DNA from: Varroa destructor
Taxonomy: Eukaryota; Arthropoda; Arachnida; Mesostigmata; Varroidae
Direction of reading: 5' to 3'
Assembly (NCBI RefSeq): GCF_002443255.2
Contig: NW_019211454.1
Coordinates: forward strand, 52,952,118 to 53,016,117
DNA length: 64,000 nt
Both the position numbers and the translations under genes were made by a program. The notes beneath the pieces are model-generated. The model saw nothing but the letters and a program-made list of their open reading frames with translations. It searched no databases and had not been told where the DNA came from. Of this stretch, positions 38,101 through 47,303 are shown piece by piece. The number at the start of each line of letters is the position of its first letter. Within the stretch, counting starts at the first letter, position 1.

Positions 38101-41100
38101 CATTTCAGATGTAGATGGAAAGCACGCTTGGAGAATATGGTTGAAGTAAAACTTACATTTCATCATTTGGAAAATTGCTTCACAGCGGTGAGTCCGGAGC
38201 CGGAAAAACCGAGAATACGAAGAAAGTGATCTCGTACTTTGCCAATGTCGGTAAAAGTGAGAAGAAAGCAGATGCGGACTCCAACAAGCCGTCGCTCGAA
38301 GATCAGATTGTGCAAACCAACCCTGTACTTGAGTCATTTGGTAACGCTAAAACCACCCGTAATGATAACTCTTCCCGATTTGGTAAATTCATCCGTATTC
38401 ATTTTGGCCCTACCGGGAAACTGGCAGGTTGCGATATTGAGACGTACCTGCTGGAAAAAGCTCGTGTGATCTCTCAGCAGCCACTTGAGCGTTCTTACCA
38501 TATCTTCTACCAACTGATGTCTGGCAAGATCCCTGACATGAAGAAAAAGCTCCAATTAAGTGACAACATAAAGGACTACTATTATGTAGCTCAGGGCAAA
38601 CTGGAGATTCCTGGAGTCGATGATGGAGAAGAAATGGGCTACACCGATGAGGCCTTTAATATTTTAGGCTTCTCGCCAGAGGAGAAGGATGGCGTGTACC
38701 GCATCACAGCCGCTGTCATGCATTTCGGTACAATGAAGTTCAAGCAAAGGCCTCGCGAAGAGCAGGCCGAAGCCGATGGTACCGAACAAGGCGAAAAAGT
38801 GGCTGCGCTTTTGGGTCTCGTTGGAGCTGACTTGTACAAAAACCTTTTGAAGCCCAGAATTAAGGTCGGTACCGAGTTTGTGACCAAGGGTCAGAGCCAG
38901 AACCAGGTCATGTCTGCTATCGGCGCCCTATCTAAGGCCATGTTCGATCGTCTATTCAAATTCCTCGTCAAGAAGTGTAACGATACTCTTGATACCAAGC
39001 AGGCTCGTAAACACTTCATCGGTGTACTTGACATTGCCGGTTTTGAGATCTTTGACTACAACGGCTTCGAGCAGCTCTGCATCAACTTCACCAATGAGAA
39101 ACTGCAACAGTTCTTCAACCACCACATGTTCGTACTGGAGCAAGAAGAATACAAGAGAGAAGGAATTGATTGGGTTTTTATCGATTTCGGTCTTGATTTG
39201 CAGGCCTGCATCGAGCTGATTGAAAAGCCCATGGGTATTTTGTCCATCCTTGAAGAGGAGTCCATGTTCCCCAAAGCTACTGATAAGACCTTTGAGGATA
39301 AACTGAACAGCCAGCATCTCGGAAAATCGGCTCCGTTCCAGAAACCCAAGCCACCGAAGAGCAAGGAAATTGGCCCTGCCCACTTTGCTATTGCCCACTA
39401 TGCTGGTACTGTATCCTATTCTATCACTGGCTGGCTCGAGAAAAACAAGGATCCCCTCAACGATTGCGTCGTCGATCAATTCAAAAAGGGCAACTTGGCT
39501 CTCTTACAGACTATCTTTGAAGACCATCCCGGACTCGGTGGCGATGCCAAGGCTGAGGGCGGCGGCAAGGGCGGTGGCCGCAAGAAAGGTTCCGGCTTCC
39601 AGACGGTGTCCGGTCTTTATAGGGTACGTACATAATTATGCCTAATCGTGTTATTACTCCTAATAAATAAACCCCAAGATATCGATTCCTGGATCTTCCT
39701 TTATATACAAGAACACTATTATGCAACGTATCGAAATAACTCTACCGGCAATAGTTTCATAGACTTACTTCATTAATAAAATGCGATGATATATTGAGAA
39801 GTTTATAAATGTATATTTGGCGCACACCAAATTATTATTCGTTTTGAATGGCTTCGAACACAGGAACAACTGAATAAGCTGATGCACACCCTGCACTCGA
39901 CTCACCCCCATTTTGTGCGTTGCATCATCCCCAACGAGTTGAAGAAGCCCCGTGTCATTGACGCCCACCTTGTCATGCACCAGCTGACTTGTAACGGTGT
40001 GCTTGAAGGTATCCGTATTTGCCGTAAAGGCTTCCCTAATAGGATGGTGTATCCTGACTTCCGTCAGCGGTAAGTTTACTGCTATAGGACGAGACAAATG
40101 GAATCGGATTATAATGTTTTTGCGTTGTTCTGTCCCATATAGCTTACTAACAATTGCGCTATATCGCAGTTACACGATTCTTGCGCCCAACGCTGTTCCT
40201 AAGGACTTTGCTGGAGAGCCTAAGGAGGCTGGAAGCTTGCTGATTAGCAACACTGGCCTCGACAAGGACGAATACCGCATTGGACTGACCAAGGTGCGAT
40301 ATTATCTAACAGTATTTTTACCTTCCCAGCTACGCGATCCTCGCTGCTCAGGAAGCTACAAAGCACGCCAAGCCTAACGACGCTACGGCTGCTGTTATTA
40401 GCGCTATTGGGCTCGATAGGGATGAACACCGCTTCGGTGTCACAAAGGTAGAGCGCCGTTCAGCTACGGCATCTGCGTTGTATGTTCGACATGTCTTTTA
40501 CGGTTTCCGTCGGCTGCTTTTCTGTCGCTCAAACCATAATTGAACCCACATCTTAAGCGACCTGATTATCTGTTCCCCGTATGGCGCAATATTTATGTTA
40601 TGTGTTAACCGAAGCTGTGCTAAGCTGTACCGCGGTAAATTCACTTTATCTGCCGACGTCATACTTGCCATGTTCCTGGTAACATGCTAGGGTGCTGGTT
40701 TCGACATCGGGCAGTTCGAAGGAGTGCCTGCGTTCAAGCCGGAGTTCATATAATGCTCTTAGTGAAGTTAATCTCTGGGCCAGTCAATGTATGTTGTAGT
40801 TTGTTCGTACAATAAATGCTAACCGAATGTTTAAATTCAGTTGAAAAGCTGCCTTGAGCAAGACTTACGTTATTGGAAAGATACAGAATTAGCTGCTTTC
40901 ATAAGTGGCGGTTATGATTGCATGTTTATAGCGTTAACATTCTATACTATTGATATTAGATATTCTTCCGTGCCGGTGTTCTGGGTCGGCTTGAGGAAAT
41001 GCGCGACGAACGTCTGGCCAAGATCATGACCATGATTCAGTCGGCCTGCCGTTGGTATCTCTGTAAAAAGCACTTCGAGAAGCTGAAGGAACAGCGGTGA

Positions 41101-44100
41101 GTATCTAAAAGACCTATTAGCACGTCCCGTTTTTTTTCCGTAGCATAGTGTATTATTAGTACTGACTGGATCTTCATTGTAAACTTCTTGTACCCTGTCG
41201 GTGCTTTCGGTTGCCGTTGAATAATTTTTACAGTAGATGAATTAAAATCAATTTAAGCTCTTCTTCGTAACGCATGCGTACAAGATCGGGATTAGCAGTA
41301 TCTAGATTACAGTCATTTGTTGCGGTAAAAACTTGCTGGTGGATTGTGGTGAACCTATAAATAAAGGAGGATTTATACTTTCATGGAAGAAACATGGGTG
41401 TTGATTTAGATTTCTGACACAGGCACAAACCCAAACAAACAGGACAAAATGCCTATTACTTCGGTAAAATCTTGACGCGAACTTCTTTTTTTGGCTTCAC
41501 GTTGTTTTATAGTGTATAATCATTGAAAAATATATAGGAATTAGTATAGAAATTAATGAAACGTAAATAACTATTATATGTTACATTGCATTTTATCAAA
41601 AACATTTTAAGCACATAATTGGTTGGCATAGTAGTAATGTTTAAAAAATTTCAGACAATTCATAGTTGCCTTCTTCGAGCTGCTTAGCTATTATCGCATA
41701 TTATGAGCTGTTTATGCCGTACGTCGACTTCCCTTGATTATTTTCAAGTCCTCAAGCATCTTTACTAACATGTTCATCTCTTTGCAGCGTGGCTCTAAAG
41801 GTTCTTCAGCGCAACCTTCGGCAGTTTTCTCAAATGCGCAACTGGGCCTGGTGGAAGCTCTTCACTAAAGTCAAGCCTATGCTCACCATGGTTAAGGCTG
41901 AGGATGAGCTTAAAGGTCAGCAGAATTCTAGATTTTATTTATTTCATCTTCTCTATGCATTCATTTCACTGGTTTAGGTAGAAAAGACATTTTCTAATAC
42001 CCCTTCTGCCCGCAATGCCGGTCTGAAATTAGATAATAATTATCGTTAAAACTGGATTTGGCTTAAGTTCCTCAGGTTCTGATCCCGCAACCCCACGTTC
42101 TATCTTACTCGCGCGTTCCATTAAATATCGCGTGATAAATTCCAAGATTAGTGTTATGTAATTACACATACGTGTACAGCGTGTGTATGACCCAACTATT
42201 TTTGTCGTAGGATGAATGAAATGTTATTCCTTACATTCTAATACCACCCTTAGAGATTATCCATAAAATTCTGTGAAATTGACCCGTCAATTCTTATTAC
42301 CCGTTACAAATCTGATCACAAAGGATCATTTGTACGCTCAGGATATAGCTAATTGTCAGCGTATACACTAGCATAAAACACACATGCAAATCGAAAATGT
42401 CATAGTTACTGGGCTAAAAATGTATAGAAAAAAAAAACTGTTTTAAAAACAGATGATTCGTTGGCAATATTATAAAAAGCAAAACAATCGTTAGAAAAAA
42501 AAAGAGAAATTGATCATTTCAGATGCATTTAACGGGTTAAAGTATATAAACATATAAGATTTCGCAGAACCGCAAATTCATTAAATTTAATGAAATCACC
42601 TTAAAGCACATTCATAAGTTCAATATATTGTATCCAATAAATATCTAGTAGGTAAGCAGATATGACTGTGGCGAAGTATTTGGATGCTACATGATTCTAT
42701 GGGGGGTCTTTAGAATTCATTTCTAGATATGGCGTTTGAGTCCCACATTTCAAAATCAATAAAGGCTAGAGAGGAAGCATCTGTACCTCTAAGATGATAT
42801 TTCATGTTAGATACACTCTAGACTCATAGAAAACATCTGGTATGAGCTTGAAATGTTTACTATAAAATGCTGAAATATAATGATGATATGGGGTGGTAAG
42901 CATTTTTTGGTGAATTGCTATTCAAGTTTACGTTAAATGAAACTTGCAGAAGAATCTATTTTATAATATTTTCATCTTATTCATTTTCTTTCCTATATAC
43001 TAAATACTTGAGCGTTTGTCATGACAGCTCTTGAGGATAAGCTAAAGGAGGAATCCGAAAAACTGGCCAAGGAAGAGAAACTGCGTAAGGAACTGGAGGA
43101 ACAAAACACTAAATTACTTCAGGAGAAAAACGACTTGTACATGCAGCTTGAAAGTGCCAAGGGTGGAGCCGGCGATCTTGAGCAACAGCTCAGCAAAAGT
43201 GCCGCGCAGAAGAAGGAACTTGAGAGACAAATCAAAGATTTCGAGGAACGTCTGTCCCAAGAAGAAGGTACTGCCCAGAAACTGAATCAGACAAAGAAAA
43301 AACTTGAAAGTGACATTCAAGGCTGCAAGAAGGAGATTGAAGAGCTCAGCATGAATTTGCAAAAGGCAGAGCAAGACAAGCAAACTAAGGATCACCAGAT
43401 TCGCTCCCTTAACGATGAAATCAAACGCCAGGAGGAAATAGTTGCCAAGATAAACAAAGAGAAGAAACAACTACAGGAGCAGAATGGTAAGACCTCTGAG
43501 GACCTCAGTGCCGCAGAGGACAAAATCAATCACCTAAACAAGGTGAAGACTAAGCTGGAGCAGTCGATTGATGAACTTGAGGATTCTCTGGAGCGCGAGA
43601 AGAAGTCTCGTGCTGATCTCGAGAAGTCCAAAAGGAAAATTGAGGGTGACCTTAAATTGGCTCAGGAAGCTGTCGCCGACCTCGATCGGGCGAAGAAGGA
43701 TTTGGAAGCTGCTGTACAGCGCAAGGATAAGGAGATGGCTGCAGTGCAAACGAAACTAGAAGAGGAGCAGTCTCTTATTGCCAAATTACAGAAACAAATC
43801 AAGGAACTTCAACAGCGTGTCACTGATCTTGAAGATGAGCTTGAAGCCGAGCGTCAGGCCCGTACCCGCGCTGAGCGCGCCCGCCAAGAGCTGTCTCGCG
43901 AAATCGAGCAGTTGTCTGAACGACTTGAAGAGTCCGGCGGAGCTACATCTGCACAGGTGGAAATGAACAAACGCCGTGAGGCAGAAATGGCCAAACTGCG
44001 CCAAGAACTGGATGAGGCTAAAAGCCAGGGTGAACAAGTGGCAAATGCCCTCAGGGCTAAGAATAATCAGATAGTCCAAGAGATGACGGAAGCCATTGAC

Positions 44101-47024
44101 AACCTCACGAAAGCCAAATCCAAGTAAGATACATACATAACTTGAAACTCATGTTTTATTATTACAAAAATCTTTCTTTATTGATATAATTTGTATATGG
44201 CGTGCACTCAGATGTGGATGTAATGTGTTTTCATGATATTTAAATTCGAAAGTGCCTCGCGTTAAGTGTGCTAAGATGCGTATTTTGACAGCAGTCTAAA
44301 TAAAATCTAACATCTAAAATTTCTTCTTATCGCAGAGCTGAAAAGGACGCCATGAACTTCAAGTCCCAAGTAAACGACCTGCAGAGCTCTTTGGATCACG
44401 TCAGCCACAAACAGGTATAGCACACTTAAGCATAATTCTTCTGCCAAATATATAAATAGTTTTTAACTATAATTCGTATTTAATTTACTTATTTTAAAAA
44501 TAAGTTTGCAGGAGCAATATATATTTTTCACCTGTGGAACCTGTTTCGAGTACTATATTTAGCTCCATATGAGCAATATACATAAGAAATCAATAATAAT
44601 TGCAAATAACGCAAATTTGCATTGTTGGCAATATGTCTGTATACATAAAGGGATCACACAAGCAAAGCACACAGTAACGAAAAAGGTGTCATTTCAGTCA
44701 AACGCTGATAGGCAAACCAAGATGATGGAGCAGCAGGTACATGACCTTCAATTCCGTCTGGACGAGGCAAATCGCAGCCTCAATGACTTCGATTCTCAGA
44801 AGAAGAAGTTGAACATTGAGAACACCGAGCTGCAGCGCCAATTGGAGGAGGCCGAAAGCCAGATCAACCAACTGAACAAACAAAAGGCTGCCCTGGCTAA
44901 CCAAGCGGAGGAAGCGAAACGCTCAGCCGATGAAGAGGCCAAGGACCGCAATGGGATCATGAGTAAATATCGTAACATGGAACGTGACTTACAGGTGTTG
45001 CGAGATGCTGTCGATGAAGCTGAAGAAGCGAAAGCCGATTTACAGCGCCAGCTATCCAAGGCTAACGCCGATGCTCAACTGTGGCGTGGCAAGTACGAGT
45101 CCGAAGGTCTGCTTCGCCTCGAGGAACTTGAGGAAGGCAAAAGGAAACTTCAAGCTAAACTGAGCCACGCTGAAGAAAATGTCGAATCTTTAAACCAGAA
45201 GGTCGCTAATCTCGAGAAGACCAAGAACCACCTGCAAGGTGAGGTCGATGATATGCAAGCTGAAGTTGACCGAGCCCAACAGCTCGCCCAGCAGCTCGAC
45301 AAAAAGCAAAAGTCATTCGACCGCGTCATTGCCGAATGGAAGTCAAAGACTGATAGCCTTGCTGCCGAACTGGAAGACTCGAAGAGGGAAGCGAGAAATT
45401 TCTCGACAGAAGTATTCAAGTTGCGTGCTCAGTGCGATGAAGCCCACGAGCACTGTGAGACTCTAAAGAAGGAGAACAAGAATCTCCAGGATGAACTCAA
45501 AGAGGTCGTTAATCAGCTAGGCGAGGGAGGTCGCTCATCTCATGAGGTCGAGAAGAACCGTAAGAGGCTCGAGAGGGAGAAGGAGGAGCTCCAACACGTT
45601 CTCGAAGAGGCTGAGGCCGCATTAGAACAAGAGGAAAACAAAGTGCTCCGCGCTCAGCTTGAACTTAGCCAAGTGCGACAGGAGATTGAGCGTCGCATCC
45701 ATGAGAAGGAGGAAGAGTTTGAAAACACTCGCAAGAACCACCAGCGCGCTATAGACTCGATCCAGGCTTCGCTTGAGGCTGAAAGCAAAGCAAAGGGCGA
45801 GGCTATGCGTGTTAAGAAAAAGCTGGAATCGGACATCAATGAGCTCGAAATCGCTCTCGATGGCGCCAACCGTTCCAAGGTTGAAGCTGAGAAGAACGCC
45901 AAAAAATACCAACAGCAAATTCGGGAGCTGCAGGGCCAATTGGAGGATGAACAACGAAACAACAGCGAAATCCGTGACAAGTACGTCGATGCCGAGCGCC
46001 GCGCAAACCAACTGCACGGAACTGTTGAGGAGGCCAAGACTCTGGTGGAGAATGCCGACCGCGCCCGTCGCGCTGCTGAGAATGAGCTGTACGAACTGAA
46101 AGAAGCCTGTGGTGACCTTACCGGCAACCACTCTTCTTTGGTTATTGCTAAGAAGAAGCTTGAGGGAGAGATGGCTGCACTTCAGGTAAGATAACAGAAT
46201 CAATTATAAATCAATTTACCCAACAATATTAGTCCATGTCGTAACGTTCAAATGGAGTTTTCCATCGATAGAGAAAAGGCCAATGTAATTTTAGTTTATA
46301 TTTTTTAAAGAACTAGTCCGAATTTATAAAACTGATGTTTTTTTTTTCTATTATGAATATTCTTAACGAACACTTTCTTTGCTGTGCGAATATAGAAAGG
46401 ATCCAATAGCCAAATCTGTTCCTTTTCATCTATCTTCTGCTTCAGAACGATCTGGATGAAATGATCAATGAGTGCAAAGCGTCGGAGGAGCGTGCCAAGA
46501 AAGCAATGGTCGACGCTGCCCGTCTGGCCGATGAGCTTCGCGCCCATGCCGATGTCGCCACAAATGCTGAAAAGTCCAAGAAAACTATGGAGGCTCAGAT
46601 GAAGGATATGCAAGCCCGTTTAGAGGAGGCCGAAAAGGACTCGATAAAGGGTGGCAGGAAATACATTGTCAAACTTGAGAGCAAATGCAAAGACCTCGAG
46701 CATGAACTTGAAAACGAGATTCGCAAAGGAGCTGAGCATGCAAGGAGTTCGAAGAAAGCCGAAAGGAGAATTAAAGAGCTGCAGTTCCAGGCTGAGGAGG
46801 AGAAAAAGAACTTCGATCGCATGCATGAACTCGTTGACCAGCTACAAAATAAGGTCTCAACTTACAGAAAACAGCTGGAAGATTCCGAGGAAATCGCTTC
46901 GATGAACCTTGCCAAGTTCAAGAAAGCCCAACAAGAGCTTGAAGATGCTGACGAGCGTGTTCGCTCAGCTGAGCAACAGATCCAGAAATTGCGCTCCAAA
47001 ATCCGTAGTGGAACACCCTTGTAG
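34781..47024 (+). CDS. Mhc: Muscle myosin heavy chain 1 (complete)
   Basis: Class II myosin heavy chain, the actin-activated motor of thick filaments. Coding exons: 34781-35110, 35516-35672, 36789-36816, 38186-39623, 39864-40069, 40170-40293 or 40330-40447, 40960-41096, 41788-41915, 43028-44123, 44336-44414, 44698-46185, 46446-47024. All phases agree, giving 1929 residues with the first converter exon or 1927 with the second, usual for muscle myosin. Visible landmarks: P-loop GESGAGKT 173-180, switch I NDNSSRFG 231-238, switch II DIAGFE 454-459, Lys/Gly-rich loop 2 about 622-645, reactive cysteines 694 and 704, converter 720-761, two IQ-type light-chain sites, then an uninterrupted coiled-coil rod. 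The paralogue Mhc2 follows in tandem about 12 kb downstream. Confidence 0.96.
35111..35515 (+). other. Mhc1 intron 2
   Basis: 405-nt GT-AG intron, T-rich in the middle. No alternative exon seen. Confidence 0.9.
35516..35672 (+). CDS. Mhc: Mhc1 exon 3: motor core before the P-loop
   Basis: 157 nt, phase 0 to 1. It encodes [15 protein letters not shown] and the segment ending YMHMLT, residues 111-163. Drosophila Mhc has two alternative copies of the corresponding exon 3; only one copy is visible here. Confidence 0.95.
35673..36788 (+). other. Mhc1-specific intron
   Basis: 1116-nt GT-AG intron (donor G|GTGAGT, acceptor TTTTCCAG) splitting a segment that is continuous in Mhc2. It contains open frames of 60-90 codons but nothing resembling a second copy of exon 3. 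Confidence 0.88.
36789..36816 (+). CDS. Mhc: Mhc1 exon 4: 28-nt microexon before the P-loop
   Basis: Only 28 nt, entering in phase 1 and leaving in phase 2. With flanking bases it encodes [10 protein letters not shown], the universal stretch before GESGAGKT. The same residues are fused to exon 3 in Mhc2 (59607-59791), which proves the reading. Confidence 0.93.
36817..38185 (+). other. Mhc1 intron 4
   Basis: 1369-nt AT-rich GT-AG intron. No alternative exon recognised. Confidence 0.88.
38186..39623 (+). CDS. Mhc: Mhc1 exon 5: catalytic motor core from P-loop to loop 2
   Basis: 1438 nt, phase 2 to 0, residues 172-651. A single exon holds the P-loop, switch I, switch II, relay helix ([20 protein letters not shown]), the upper and lower 50-kDa domains, and the Gly/Lys-rich loop 2 ending QTVSGLYR. 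Drosophila splits this region with alternative exons 7 and 9. Here it is uninterrupted, so relay and nucleotide-site variants cannot come from splicing. Confidence 0.96.
39864..40069 (+). CDS. Mhc: Mhc1 exon 6: actin-binding strut and SH1/SH2 helices
   Basis: 206 nt, phase 0 to 2, residues 652-720. [13 protein letters not shown] is the conserved lower 50-kDa motif, and [20 protein letters not shown] carries reactive cysteines SH2 (694) and SH1 (704). Confidence 0.96.
40170..40293 (+). CDS. Mhc: Mhc1 exon 7a: converter exon, alternative A
   Basis: 124 nt, phase 2 to 0, with its own TATCGCAG acceptor and AAG|GTGCGA donor. It encodes a converter starting [15 protein letters not shown] and ending [13 protein letters not shown]. 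It corresponds in position to the Drosophila exon 11 set. It must be used instead of exon 7b, because both together shift the frame. Confidence 0.92.
40330..40447 (+). CDS. Mhc: Mhc1 exon 7b: converter exon, alternative B
   Basis: 118 nt, phase 2 to 0, acceptor CTTCCCAG, donor AAG|GTAGAG. It encodes [17 protein letters not shown] and ends [11 protein letters not shown]. It starts only 36 nt after exon 7a ends. The two versions share the fold-defining ends and differ in the middle, as alternative converter exons do in insects. Confidence 0.92.
40448..40959 (+). other. Mhc1 intron after the converter exons
   Basis: 512 nt GT-AG. I looked for a third converter copy here and saw none. Confidence 0.85.
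40960..41096 (+). CDS. Mhc: Mhc1 exon 8: end of converter and first IQ motif
   Basis: 137 nt, phase 0 to 2. It begins [19 protein letters not shown] (the usual first residue is Val, as in Mhc2) and includes the essential light-chain site [14 protein letters not shown]. Confidence 0.95.
41097..41787 (+). other. Mhc1 intron 8
   Basis: 691-nt AT-rich GT-AG intron ending TTTGCAG. Nothing else seen. Confidence 0.88.
41788..41915 (+). CDS. Mhc: Mhc1 exon 9: regulatory light-chain site and head-rod junction
   Basis: 128 nt, phase 2 to 1. [20 protein letters not shown] is the second IQ region, and [16 protein letters not shown] leads into the rod. The hook shows Trp-Ala-Trp where many muscle myosins have Trp-Pro-Trp; the later junction proline is retained. 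Confidence 0.94.
41916..43027 (+). other. Mhc1 intron 9
   Basis: 1112-nt AT-rich GT-AG intron, against 125 nt at the same position in Mhc2. No exon recognised. Confidence 0.88.
43028..44123 (+). CDS. Mhc: Mhc1 exon 10: subfragment-2 coiled coil
   Basis: 1096 nt, phase 1 to 2, residues about 850-1215. Continuous heptad-repeat sequence rich in Glu, Lys, Leu and Gln, with typical S2 motifs ([45 protein letters not shown]). No helix breaker. Confidence 0.95.
44336..44414 (+). CDS. Mhc: Mhc1 exon 11: short rod exon in the hinge region
   Basis: 79 nt, phase 2 to 0, encoding [20 protein letters not shown] plus flanking residues. It lies roughly where Drosophila has alternative hinge exons 15a/15b. 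No second copy is visible in either flanking intron. Confidence 0.93.
44698..46185 (+). CDS. Mhc: Mhc1 exon 12: light meromyosin rod
   Basis: 1488 nt (496 codons), phase 0 at both ends, residues 1242-1737. The LMM heptads are uninterrupted ([37 protein letters not shown]), as needed for thick-filament assembly. Long open frames on the other strand are shadows of its biased codon use. Confidence 0.96.
46446..47024 (+). CDS. Mhc: Mhc1 exon 13: C-terminal rod and stop
   Basis: 579 nt with TAG at 47022-47024. It completes the rod ([38 protein letters not shown]) and ends with a short tailpiece, SKIRSGTPL. Drosophila has two alternative tailpieces; whether a second exists here cannot be decided, although GTAAGTG at about 47058 in the 3' UTR could serve as a donor. 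Confidence 0.94.
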   Translation, partial: NDLDEMINECKASEERAKKAMVDAARLADELRAHADVATNAEKSKKTMEAQMKDMQARLEEAEKDSIKGGRKYIVKLESKCKDLEHELENEIRKGAEHARSSKKAERRIKELQFQAEEEKKNFDRMHELVDQLQNKVSTYRKQLEDSEEIASMNLAKFKKAQQELEDADERVRSAEQQIQKLRSKIRSGTPL

Positions 47025-47297
47025 ACAAAAGTCTGCTTAGATGCACGATAATGGATATGTAAGTGTATTGCTTCAAATATGTTTGCAAAAGCAGATGATG
47101 TAATACTAAACACGGAAGCTAATACAGATACCCGATTCGATTGTTTCTAAAATAGCTGCAGAAGATGATCGAAATTAAGGTAAAAGACACTATATATTAT
47201 CATATACTGGCGCATTGTATCAAAAGAGGAGCTTGGGCAAGAAGTGACAGGGAGGTTGGCACGCGGCATTTTGAAGTACGTAAGTAGAAACAAGAAA

Positions 47298-47303
47298 AAT
47301 AAA
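47298..47303 (+). terminator. Candidate poly(A) signal for Mhc1
   Basis: AATAAA 274 nt after the Mhc1 stop; another follows near 47480. Placement suits a short 3' UTR, but the sequence alone does not prove use. Confidence 0.5.

Noticed and set aside
38952..39479. 175-codon open frame antisense to the Mhc1 motor exon
   Set aside because: A shadow of conserved myosin coding sequence; no independent evidence.
45622..46203. 193-codon open frame antisense to the Mhc1 rod
   Set aside because: Long antisense frames are expected opposite Glu/Lys/Leu-rich coiled-coil codons, and the sense frame is clearly the gene.
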